Part shown: one piece after another, positions 43,289 through 51,680 of the stretch | How the letters are laid out: each line of letters starts with the position of its first letter | Numbering within the stretch: position 1 is the stretch's first letter | Origin: CAZZCP01 sp964653235 | GTDB lineage: Bacteria; Bdellovibrionota; Bdellovibrionia; Bdellovibrionales; UBA840 | Assembly: GCA_964653235.1 (NCBI GenBank) | Contig: CAZZCP010000004.1 | Coordinates: forward strand, 1 to 64,000 | Direction: 5' to 3' | DNA length: 64,000 bases | Notes under the pieces: generated by a model | The model's input: only the letters and a program-made list of their open reading frames with translations | Told to the model about the DNA's origin: nothing | The model's database searches: none | Position numbers and translations under genes: made by a program

Positions 43289-46107
43289 ATGAAAGTTATC
43301 ATTCTATTGATTTTGTTTCCCCTAGGATTGCTTGCACAAACTGCAAACAACTACAGTTTTAATTATCAAGGCACTCTCACCGACACGATTGACAACCCTA
43401 TTACTGGCGCCAAAAATATTCTCTTTGAAATTTTAGACCCCGCTCAAACTTGTGTTTTGTATAGACAACAAGAGAGTTTGACCTTGCCTGCCGATGGTAG
43501 TTTTTCGGTTGAGATTGGTGATATTGTGGGTGGCGGTAAAAGATACACTGATGACCCCAACAATGCGATGGATTTAATTTTTTCAAATGGTATCAGCATG
43601 GATTGTTCTGGAAGCGGTACCTATTCCGGCGCCGCTACCGATGGACGGGTGTTGCGAATTACTGTTGAAGGCGAACAAATCTCACAAGATGTTGGATCGG
43701 TTCCCTTTGCCAGCACAGCAATGACTTTGCAGGGTTTGGTGCCAACAGATTTCTTTCCTGGTGCTGGTTGCGTGGCCGGCGAGTTTGTCAACTTTGATGG
43801 TACAAATTACAACTGTACAGCTTTGCCTGTGCGAGATGTTCAGCCTGTTAGTGGAAGCCCCATCTCGGTTACGGGTACTACCATTAAGAGTATTAATTTG
43901 AATGTGGGTAGAGGTTTAGAAGTAAGTACGGGCGCAGTTATGGTGCGTGCGAATCCGGCTTTTTCTTTTCCTGGCGATGAGTTAACTCCCGTTTTTGGCA
44001 CTACTGCGAATACCTTCGCCCAAGGCAATGATACTCGTTTTAGTGAGATTGGAAATGCCACTCAAATTCAGGGTTTAGCTGTAGCTTCGCCACTTTCGCC
44101 TTCTGATNNNNNNNNNNTGTCGCGGGACAATGGCAGGCGGCAGCCGACAACACGGGCGGCGGCGGTGGCCTCTCTACAAGTCTCGACAGCAGCAAGATTT
44201 ATGTTGGTGACGGTGCGAATGCTGCTACTGCGGTAACTCTAAGTGGAGATGCCACTTTGTCTAATGCAGGTGTATTGAGTCTTGCCCCAGACTCAGTAAC
44301 TGCGGCTACAATAGCTCCAAATTCAGTTGCTGCAAGTGAGCTTGCCAACAATGCAGTTGATGCTGCAGCTATAGTTGATAGCTCTGTCACCGCACCCAAG
44401 ATTGCAATCGGTGCCATCAGCAATTTGAATAAATTGGGAGCAATGGGTTGTAGTGCTGGCCAAGTTTTGAAACTGAATGCTGGAGGAACCGCATGGGAGT
44501 GTTCTGAGGGATTAAGTGACATAAGCATCAACACTCCTAGTGATGGACATGTTCTAACATATCAAATGGGCACTTGGGTCAATCAAGCCCCTCCAAGTCC
44601 TGCCGTTTCTTATCCCTTGAATGATAATGCTGGGACTTTAGAGCTTCTAACTGGAAACGGACTGAATTTAAATGGAAACGATCTGCAAGTGAATGCTGGT
44701 GTAGGTCTTAGATTTAACTCTGGCGCTTTGGAAGTTGATTTTGGAATCTTAGGTACTCAAGTAATGAGAGGTAATGATTCTCGCTTGCAAAATGCGACTA
44801 AAATTCATGGCACAAATATAGCCACCTCGGTTGACTCTCCTACACCTGGTCATGTTTTGACATGGACCACAAATTCAGGAGGTCAATGGGAAGCCATAGC
44901 ACCATCTGGCGGTGGCGGACCTATAAATGACCTAAGCGATGTGAGTATCTCAACTCCACAAAACTACAATCTATTAATGTACAATTCTGGAACAACAAGT
45001 TGGATGAATCACAGTCCGGGCTCTGGAGCCAATCGCATTCCGATTTCTGATAGTATGGCAACAGTTAAAATGGGCGGAGTTCGAATCGCTGAAAAAACAG
45101 CCATCAATGATGATAATCTGGAATGGGAAATCACTGAAGGTTCCGGGGCTCTTGGAGAAGAAAATGCCTTGGTTTTTAATCTTGGCCCAGATTTAGATCC
45201 CAAACTCCAACTACTCACAAATGATTCCCTCGTTACTGATTTGGAAGATTTTAGGATTGGTATAGGCACGAATGCACCCGCTGCAAGCATTGACATCAAA
45301 AATTCTGGAGATATGACAGCACTTTTTATAGAGAAGCCTAACGGTACTCCTATTCCAATGATAGTGACTGCCTTTCCAAACACAGGTGGTCAGCCTATGA
45401 CTCTATGGGAAGTAATAGCAGACTCACCATTGACAAAGTATTCGATTGAATATAAACAAGGAGGATCCCCACTGGCTTCTATCAACTACCTCTCTGGTGA
45501 TGGTGGATCCATGTTAAATATTTTAGATTTTAGAACTAACAGAATTGAAGATCGCATTGCTTTTGGGCAAGAAGCTACAGATACAATGATTATCGAGCAA
45601 AATATAGTCTCCATTGGTGATCCGCCCAACCCAGGACTTAATGACGGTGCTGATAAACTCCAAGTTCATGGTGATTTATTTGTTGCTAATAACATTAATT
45701 ACTTTGGAGTACTTACTGATGTATCAGATCGTAGATTTAAAAAAGATATTCAAGATTTAAATTATGGACTCAAAGAAATTTTAAACTTGCGGCCCGTTAG
45801 CTATAAAATGAGAGAACACGAATCTTATGATTTTAATACTGAGGAAACTCAAATTGGATATATTGCTCAAGAAGTTCAAGAGATCATACCTGAAGCAGTT
45901 CACCAATTTGATGATCAAGGTCACTTCAGTCTTGATTACGGTACCATAGACATCGTCGCCGTCAAAGCCATCCAAGAACTACATGGAATGTGCAAGATGC
46001 AAGAAAATCAATTAGTTGCACTTCAAAAGAAAAACGCAGAGCTCGAAGATCGCATCGAAAAACTCGAAGAACTCGTAAGGCAGCTTGCCTCAGAGCGCAG
46101 CAAGTAG
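43289..46107 (+). CDS. Adhesive fibre protein with C-terminal S74 chaperone (MAT-like); contains a gap
   Basis: After a signal peptide (MKVIILLILFPLGLLAQ) come an N-terminal beta domain (about residues 18-150, YQGTLTDTIDNPITGAKNIL), a phage-fibre-like shaft with repeats of the type LSDVSISTP and DGHVLTYQMGTWV, and a C-terminal S74 domain from VSDRRFKKDIQDL to IGYIAQEVQEIIPEAV, ending in a coiled coil. The Ser-Lys pair for self-cleavage (SDRRFK, Ser codon 45724) is present. Ten N at 44108-44117 break the frame; downstream, VAGQWQAAADNTGGGGGLST continues the same protein, and a real gap near 17 bases fits. About 940 residues in all. The ATG at 43289 follows GTGAGG. Confidence 0.85.
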
Positions 46108-46161
46108 TTCTTCGAGTGCGCCTACTCTTTGTGGTTTTCTCTTGAAGCTTTTTTGAGGGTC

Positions 46162-46239
46162 TATACCTTCGCACCCATGCAACAGAAACAAATTCTCGCC
46201 ACGCCAAAGCCGCTATTTTATACCTTCGCACCTATGCAA
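46162..46239 (+). repeat. Direct repeat pair upstream of the RAYT gene
   Basis: TATACCTTCGCACC followed by C or T and ATGCAA occurs at 46162-46182 and 46219-46239, 20 of 21 bases alike and 57 bp apart. The pair lies between the fibre gene and the transposase gene. A role as transposase recognition sequence is possible but unproven. Confidence 0.65.
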
Positions 46240-46303
46240 AAAACCAAAATCACACCGCGGAAAAAATTGACTCCACCCCATCAATCCAATAGTTTACATC
46301 AAA

Positions 46304-46846
46304 ATGAAAAAACAGCTTCAACTCATTCCCAAACCTAAAACAGAACACGGCGGCTCTCTACCCAGTCCACAAAAACGTAAGCGCCCACTCAGCCGCAAAC
46401 AAAGCATGCATATGGTCTTGAGATCTTCAAAAGCCAAAGGCAGCTGGAGCTTTCGCAAACACCAAGAGGCCATTGAGAATATCTTTAACAAATTCGCACA
46501 AAAGTATCATATTCAAATAATGAACCACGCCAATGTCGGCAATCACATTCACTTGCATTTGAAAACCAGTACTAGAAAGAATTACCGCGCCTTTATCAGA
46601 GCCATCACCTCGGCCATCAGAATTGCTGTCACCGGCTACTCCAAATGGAATCCTGCTCCCCAAAAATTTCAGTTTTGGGATCTAAGGCCCTGGTCACGTC
46701 TACTCAATAGCTATCGAGAAAACAAAAATCTCACCAAGTACATCGGAATCAACCTACTCGAGGGGATTGGAATCAACAGAAAAGCAGCTGAGAATTACTT
46801 AAAAGAACTTTTCGCAAGCAATCGACAAAAACCCGCAAGAGAATAA
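46304..46846 (+). CDS. RAYT-like Y1 transposase (IS200/REP-associated family)
   Basis: The 180-residue product belongs to the Y1 HUH transposase superfamily. RPLSRKQSMHMVLRSSKAKG is the usual N-terminal strand (HHV-LR), VGNHIHLHLK contains the HUH metal motif, and LTKYIGINLLEGIG carries the likely catalytic Tyr. Single-copy genes of this size are usually REP-associated transposases acting on short palindromic repeats rather than true IS elements. No IS ends are obvious, but repeats flank it on both sides. Base use is unlike the neighbours in the Lys/Gln-rich N- and C-termini. Confidence 0.85.
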   Translation: MKKQLQLIPKPKTEHGGSLPSPQKRKRPLSRKQSMHMVLRSSKAKGSWSFRKHQEAIENIFNKFAQKYHIQIMNHANVGNHIHLHLKTSTRKNYRAFIRAITSAIRIAVTGYSKWNPAPQKFQFWDLRPWSRLLNSYRENKNLTKYIGINLLEGIGINRKAAENYLKELFASNRQKPARE

Positions 46847-47057
46847 ACCTGGCCAAGCTGCCCAAGAGAAGGCCCGCAAGGGAATAGCCCAAGAGAATAA
46901 GCAAAACTCAGGGCAGGCCTGCGCAAACAATTCATGCCCGGCCAAAAAAACAACGACTCAAAAAAATCAAAGCAATACCGCGCAGACAATTCAGCCCCTA
47001 CAAAAAACTGCCGCAAAAACTCAGGGCAGGCCTGCGCAAAACAAAACAAACCCTAGC
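46847..47057. repeat. Repeat-rich region downstream of the RAYT gene
   Basis: A 25-bp perfect direct repeat containing CTCAGGGCAGGCCTGCGCAA occurs at 46903-46927 and 47016-47040. Each copy holds the 10-bp palindrome GCAGGCCTGC (46913-46922, 47026-47035). A related pair GCGC(A)ACAATTCA lies at about 46921 and 46979, and CCC(GC)AAGAGAATA variants occur three to four times from 46832 on. No gene is supported here. These are candidate REP-like targets of the transposase next to them. Confidence 0.7.
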
Positions 47058-47085
47058 AAAAAAAACAAAAAACGGGGGCGCGCCC
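47058..47085 (-). terminator. Possible terminator of tyrS
   Basis: On the minus strand, 10 bp after the tyrS stop, the palindrome GGGCGCGCCC (47076-47085) is followed by CCGTTTTTTGTTTTTTTT. The stem is short (GGG-CGCG-CCC), but the long T-tract makes termination plausible. Confidence 0.5.
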
Positions 47086-47094
47086 ACAAAAAAA

Positions 47095-48351
47095 TCAATC
47101 CACTAAAATTTGCTTAAAGCGCTTCTTACCAACGCGCAAAACAAAGCTTGCTGCAGGAATCAATGCATCGGCATCTTCAATCACCAAGTCGTCTTGCTTT
47201 ACACCGCGGCCTTTGATTAAGCGCCGAGCCTCACCCTTTGACTTTGCAAACTCGGCGCGCACGATCAGGCTGGCCCAAGTCATCTCAGCCGCCTCATCTC
47301 TGCCAATCGAGACCGAGGGCATATCTACAGAAGCTGCCAGATCGACCTCTAAAATGCGCGAGCTGGTTGGCACCACACGATCTGGGTCAGCACTGCCAAA
47401 TTTGCTAACAGCGGTTGCAAAAGCACGTGAGGCTTCATCAAAACCATGGTTCAAAGCCGTGGCTTCAAAGGCCAAAATCTCTTTGGCGCGGTTGATATTC
47501 GACTGCAATAGCGAGTCAATTTCATTCACTGGCAACTGGGTAAACAGCTTCATGCACTTTTCAAGATCGGCATCTTCAGTGTTTCGCCAAAACTGGTAGT
47601 AATCTATCACGGGTGTTCGCTCTCGGTCGAGCCACACATTGCCATCTTCACTCTTACCGAACTTCTTGCCACTCGAATTGGTCAACAGCGGAAAGGTCAA
47701 TCCAAAAGTATCATGCTCAATTCCCATCCGTCGGCAAAGGTCGGTTCCAGCAACGATATTGCCCCATTGATCTTGCCCGCCCATTTGCAAACTGCATTTG
47801 TGATCACGAGCCAAGACATAAAAATCATAAGCTTGTAAAATCATATAATTGAATTCGATAAAACTAAGCCCCTTCTCAAGGCGCTGCTTGACCGATTCTG
47901 CTGTAAGCATTCGATTGACACTAAAGTGCCTGCCCACTTCGCGCAGAAAATCTATATAGCCCAAATTCAAAAGCCAATCTTTGTTATTAATCATCTTGCC
48001 TTTAACACCATCTAAATCGAGAAAGTGAGAGAGCTGACGCTTAAGACCCTCTTCGTTTCGGTCGAGTTGCTCCGTGCTTAGCATCTGGCGCATTTCGGTT
48101 TTTCCTGAAGGATCACCTACGCGAGCCGTTCCGCCGCCAACAATGGCAATCGGAATGTGACCAAACTGCTGCATCCAACGCATTCCCATAATCGGTACCA
48201 AGCTTCCCACGTGTAAGCTCTCTGCAGTTGGATCAAAACCAACATAAAAGACCGAGGGCTTCTCGAGCGAGCGTGAAAGCTCTTCTTCATGAGTTTGTTG
48301 GTAAATAAATCCGCGCTCTGACAAAATTTTCAATACTTCAGCCATAGACAC
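47095..48351 (-). CDS. tyrS: Tyrosyl-tRNA synthetase
   Basis: TyrRS charges tRNA-Tyr. The 418-residue class I enzyme has YVGFDPTAESLHVGSLVPIM (HVGS is the HIGH variant), GGGTARVGDPSGKTE, SLQMGGQDQWGNIVAGTDLC and KFGKSEDGNVWL (KMSKS variant). It ends in an S4 RNA-binding domain (AFAKSKGEARRLIKGRGVKQ). The length and motifs fit TyrRS of the bacterial TyrS type. A start two codons downstream (MAEVLKIL) is equally possible. Confidence 0.97.
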   Translation of the reverse strand: MSMAEVLKILSERGFIYQQTHEEELSRSLEKPSVFYVGFDPTAESLHVGSLVPIMGMRWMQQFGHIPIAIVGGGTARVGDPSGKTEMRQMLSTEQLDRNEEGLKRQLSHFLDLDGVKGKMINNKDWLLNLGYIDFLREVGRHFSVNRMLTAESVKQRLEKGLSFIEFNYMILQAYDFYVLARDHKCSLQMGGQDQWGNIVAGTDLCRRMGIEHDTFGLTFPLLTNSSGKKFGKSEDGNVWLDRERTPVIDYYQFWRNTEDADLEKCMKLFTQLPVNEIDSLLQSNINRAKEILAFEATALNHGFDEASRAFATAVSKFGSADPDRVVPTSSRILEVDLAASVDMPSVSIGRDEAAEMTWASLIVRAEFAKSKGEARRLIKGRGVKQDDLVIEDADALIPAASFVLRVGKKRFKQILVD

Positions 48352-48403
48352 ACAAGTAGCGGATTCTCATGACATTGTCGAGGCTTTCGCATACAAAACA
48401 CGC

Positions 48404-49198
48404 ATGTCTTATATTGATTTCTATAAATGCCAAGGAGGCGAAGACATACTCTCAGCTTGCCCCCAATATCCCATGCAAGAGCTGCTGGAGCTCGGAGCCC
48501 TTTATCTCAATTCTAAAAGATGCACTCAGAATCAAAACCTACAAAAAAACGATATCTTGAGAATTCATCACACACCCAAACGCTACCCACTCAAGCCTCA
48601 AGAATGGCCACAGCAAATCATCGCCAATCACCAAGACTTCGTAGTCATTCATAAGCCCTGTCAAATTCCTTCACACCCCACTCTCGATAACTGGCAAGAA
48701 AACGCCTTGATCGCCACGCAAAACTATCTCAATCAAAAACTCTATCCTTGCCATCGGCTCGATCAGGCCACCGAAGGCCTGCTCATTCTGGGCAAAAACA
48801 AAACATTCGCCAGTCAATTTAGCCAAAAAAATATCACCAAAAAATATTTAGCAGCATCAAAAGACCATATCCCTGTGGGTAAGTATGTGCACTACATGCA
48901 AAAGTCAGATCGCGCCCCCAAAATACTGAGCGAGCATAAAATACAAAACTCACAAATCTGTGAGCTCATCATTCGTAAATGCCAAGCCAGCCGTCAAAAA
49001 CAAAAATACATTTACGAAATTGAACTTCTCACTGGCCGCACACATCAAATCAGAGCACAAATGGCAAAGCTCGGTGCTCCGATAGAGGGCGACAAGATCT
49101 ATGGTGACGCAGCAAGCGAAGATCTACAACTCAAAGCTTATTTTTTAGCTTGGGAGGAGTTTGAATTTTCGCTAGAATTCCCCGCTTTTCTCCCCTAA
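48404..49198 (+). CDS. RluA family pseudouridine synthase
   Basis: The product isomerises uridine to pseudouridine in rRNA or tRNA. The catalytic motif HRLDQATEGLLIL holds the conserved Asp. Other family parts are HKPCQIPSHPT, LLTGRTHQIRAQMAKLGAPI and GDKIYG. The N-terminal 60 residues are not a clear S4 domain and include several cysteines. The target site cannot be told from sequence. It is divergent from tyrS with 52 bp between. Confidence 0.85.
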   Translation: MSYIDFYKCQGGEDILSACPQYPMQELLELGALYLNSKRCTQNQNLQKNDILRIHHTPKRYPLKPQEWPQQIIANHQDFVVIHKPCQIPSHPTLDNWQENALIATQNYLNQKLYPCHRLDQATEGLLILGKNKTFASQFSQKNITKKYLAASKDHIPVGKYVHYMQKSDRAPKILSEHKIQNSQICELIIRKCQASRQKQKYIYEIELLTGRTHQIRAQMAKLGAPIEGDKIYGDAASEDLQLKAYFLAWEEFEFSLEFPAFLP

Positions 49199-49207
49199 GA
49201 TCAGTTT

Positions 49208-49762
49208 ATGATTTTTCAAGATTTACGTAAAAAAGTGTGGCAGCAATGGTCGGAGGAGTGGTTTCCAAAACTCACCGAAAGCCAGAGTGAAATTCAAAAA
49301 AAAGTCATCAACTATGCCAATGATTTTTTGGGTGGCCAATGGATGGGCATGGGCATGGAGATTGAGAAGCTCGACGACGAAGAAGTTGGTCTTAGGCTTC
49401 CCTACCGATTGCGCAACAAAGACATTCAAGGCGGAGTGCACACAGCTGCACTTTATACTTTGGCCGAATACACCAATCGACTCTATTGGCACCGTCACAT
49501 CGACAGCAAGAACACCAAATTTCGTGTGAAACAAGTTGAGGCTGAGTTTTTTGAAAGAGCTTTTAGTGAAGTCTATTCGCGTTTAAGGCTTGATGCTTCA
49601 GAGCGAGAAGCAAGGCTCTTTCGTCTAAGAAAAGAAAAAAAGATCGATACAGAAATCTATATTGATTTGTATGACTCTTATCAAAAGCGGGTTGCTCAGT
49701 TTGAATTTGAAATTGAATTCATTCATGCCAGCCAAGAAGCTCTGCCCGAAAGTAATACTTAA
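49208..49762 (+). CDS. Hot-dog fold protein, DUF4442-like
   Basis: The 184-residue protein resembles acyl-CoA thioesterase relatives of the DUF4442 type: MGMGMEIEKLDDEEVGLRLP on one strand, then IQGGVHTAALYTLAEYTNRL, the helix with conserved Gly-Gly-x-His/Ala. No substrate can be inferred, and a long amphipathic insert (RLFRLRKEKKIDTEIYIDLY) is unusual. It follows the pseudouridine synthase by 9 bp. Its last base is shared with the next gene's ATG (TAATG). Confidence 0.6.
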   Translation: MIFQDLRKKVWQQWSEEWFPKLTESQSEIQKKVINYANDFLGGQWMGMGMEIEKLDDEEVGLRLPYRLRNKDIQGGVHTAALYTLAEYTNRLYWHRHIDSKNTKFRVKQVEAEFFERAFSEVYSRLRLDASEREARLFRLRKEKKIDTEIYIDLYDSYQKRVAQFEFEIEFIHASQEALPESNT

Positions 49763-50178
49763 TGTCGAACTTTCATATTCTTTTATTTCTTTGCTTTTTG
49801 GCTTTTTCTTATAGCTGGTTTCAACAAAGGCCAGATATACCATGGAAAACACAAAGAAAAATTCACCAAGATATGCGCAATATCTTAAACCAAGCTGTGA
49901 AAATCGCCGCTCCCACGGCAGAAGAAATTGAAATCCTTCGACTTAGTAACAACATCAAAGATGCAAAGAATATGGAAGCCAATTTTACTATCAAGTTTTT
50001 GCAGCCTGATGACTTAAAAGCAAAAATTGAAATGCAAGGTGTTGCCAAGCTTAGCCTTATTGATGAAGTTGAAGACAGCTGGAGTATAGACGAGATTCAA
50101 ATGGGTGATGATACCATTGAATTTCAAGAAGCCTTAAAAATTGAAATTTCACGACCGGATGCAAATAATGAACTATAG
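49762..50178 (+). CDS. Membrane-anchored or secreted protein, function unknown
   Basis: A 138-residue protein with a hydrophobic N-terminus (MSNFHILLFLCFLAFSYSWF) that could be a signal anchor, then an acidic helix-rich and beta-rich body without cysteines (NILNQAVKIAAPTAEEIEIL). I do not recognise it. It shares a base with the preceding gene and overlaps the next start by 11 bp, so the run from 48404 to 51169 reads as one transcription unit. Confidence 0.6.
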   Translation: MSNFHILLFLCFLAFSYSWFQQRPDIPWKTQRKIHQDMRNILNQAVKIAAPTAEEIEILRLSNNIKDAKNMEANFTIKFLQPDDLKAKIEMQGVAKLSLIDEVEDSWSIDEIQMGDDTIEFQEALKIEISRPDANNEL

Positions 50179-51169
50179 CCAAGAAGACTCGATACAAATC
50201 GACCACGAAGGAAAATTCAAATACCTGGGAGAAGAGATTCCTGACCCTATACCCAAACTTTTCTTTGCTGACAATCAACTCTATATCGACTGGCACGACA
50301 AGAAAATACTCGAAATCTACGATCAGGCCATTGTGGTAGAGAGTTTTGAAAACGGAAAGATTCAATTTCAAGGCATCGAAGAAAAGCTCAACTGGCAGAT
50401 TCTCTATCTTGATGAATGGGACCGCATTCACTCCTTTACGCGTGATCACTACCCCTTGGTTTTTTCTAATCATGCTCAAGAACAGCTCTTTGATGCACTC
50501 GACTCTTTTGATGATGATAGCTTTGTGTACCAAGGTAATACCTATACAACGAAGTCTTTTTATCCAACTGATTTTGATGCACGAAAGCCTGACTTTTGGA
50601 CTCGCAAATATGAAGAGTCTGAATCTCCAGGTTTTGATCTTGGTATGCCTCACCCAGCCCTTGAAGACATAGAAAAAACTCTAAAGTTGCCCAAATCAAA
50701 GATTGCAGTTCTTGGCTGCGGCAGTGGGCATGATGCGGCTTTTTGGGCCAACCAAGGCCATATCGTTCATGCTTTTGATTTTTCAGAAAATGCCATAGCA
50801 CTTGCCAAAGAAAAGTATCCCGAAACCGAGCATCTTCAGTTTCATCAAACTGATGTCTTTCAGCTCGGTCAAGAGCACCATGAAGCCTATGATATTGTTT
50901 TTGATCACACACTCTATTGTGCGGTTCCACCCGTTCAAAGAGCGGAGCTGGTTAAACAATGGCTCAAACTTTTAAGGCCTTCCGGAAAGCTCATCGGTAT
51001 CTTTTTTCAAATGCGCAAAATGGGCGGGCCGCCCTATGGTGGCTCTCAGTGGGAGCTGCAACAACGCACGAAGAAAAAATTTCGCACACTCTATTGGCAA
51101 TACTATCGCAATAGTCCGGGCTGGAGAAAGGGCTTAGAGTTTATCGCCGTTCTCGAAAAAATGGGTTGA
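50168..51169 (+). CDS. TPMT-like SAM methyltransferase with an N-terminal extension
   Basis: Residues 140-333 match thiopurine S-methyltransferase-type enzymes: DFWTRKYEESESPGFDLGMP, SAM motif AVLGCGSGHDAAFWANQGHI, FDHTLYCAVPPVQRAELVKQ, and LRPSGKLIGIFFQM near the end. The GPPYGGSQWEL segment is typical of the family. The first 140 residues have no counterpart in ordinary TPMT. The substrate is unknown; many members methylate selenium, tellurium or sulfur compounds. The ATG at 50168 overlaps the previous gene. The stop lies next to the rnpB 3' end. Confidence 0.82.
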   Translation: MNYSQEDSIQIDHEGKFKYLGEEIPDPIPKLFFADNQLYIDWHDKKILEIYDQAIVVESFENGKIQFQGIEEKLNWQILYLDEWDRIHSFTRDHYPLVFSNHAQEQLFDALDSFDDDSFVYQGNTYTTKSFYPTDFDARKPDFWTRKYEESESPGFDLGMPHPALEDIEKTLKLPKSKIAVLGCGSGHDAAFWANQGHIVHAFDFSENAIALAKEKYPETEHLQFHQTDVFQLGQEHHEAYDIVFDHTLYCAVPPVQRAELVKQWLKLLRPSGKLIGIFFQMRKMGGPPYGGSQWELQQRTKKKFRTLYWQYYRNSPGWRKGLEFIAVLEKMG

Positions 51170-51519
51170 GTGGTAAGACTGTAAGCCGGATTCTGTCTAA
51201 AAGAAATTTCCCAAATTTCTTTGAGGCAATCATTCCTCTGGGCAAGCCATTACTGACTTGCTCTAGCGATCTACCCGAAAGCTTGTACTGGCCGCACTCG
51301 GACGCTTTCCTATTTGATCTTGCTCCATGCAGAGTTTAGCTGTTTTCACTCCAGCAGCTCCCAAAGATTCTCCCGTTCCCGAATCTAAGATCAATGCCCT
51401 GGACATTCTTTCTGTTCCACTAGTCCTCGGCTTACACCGGAGGGGCGTTACCCCTTGCATTGCCATTTGGAGTCCGGACTTTCCTCCACTCAAAGAGCAG
51501 CGATCACCCGTCAAACCAC
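51170..51519 (-). ncRNA. rnpB: RNase P RNA, bacterial class A
   Basis: The minus strand shows the conserved 5' core GAGTGGAGGAAAGTCCGGAC, the GGGTAACGCCC hairpin, GTGGAACAGAAAG-type central sequence, and a 3' end in ACAGAATCCGGCTTACAG. P1 can form between GTGGTTTGAC (5' end near 51519) and GTCTTACCAC (3' end near 51170). It catalyses 5' maturation of tRNAs. Ends are inferred from P1 pairing, give or take a few bases. A -35 like TTGAAA (51559-51564) lies upstream with an AT-rich -10. Confidence 0.95.
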
Positions 51520-51680
51520 GAGATTACATATCACCATATACTTATAAAAGTCATGCTCTTTCAAATAAATCTACTATCTAGTTTTTCGACAATCCTGAAG
51601 AATCTGCAATGATTTGCATAATTTAGATAAGATTAGAGCAAAAATTCTGCTTTCAGTCTATAATTTGCCACTATATAGAT

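Noticed and set aside
44118..44236. Arg-rich C-terminus and stop of the fibre N-terminal ORF
   Set aside because: Produced by reading out of frame after the N run; the frame VAGQWQAAADNTGG is continuous with the downstream ORF.
46795..47049. 84-residue minus-strand ORF rich in Cys, Phe and Leu downstream of the transposase
   Set aside because: Its sequence is produced by the duplicated 25-bp repeat and other repeats read in reverse; no ribosome site and no similarity to known proteins.
51263..51581. ORFs on both strands over the rnpB region
   Set aside because: They lie within the conserved RNase P RNA sequence and have no protein similarity.
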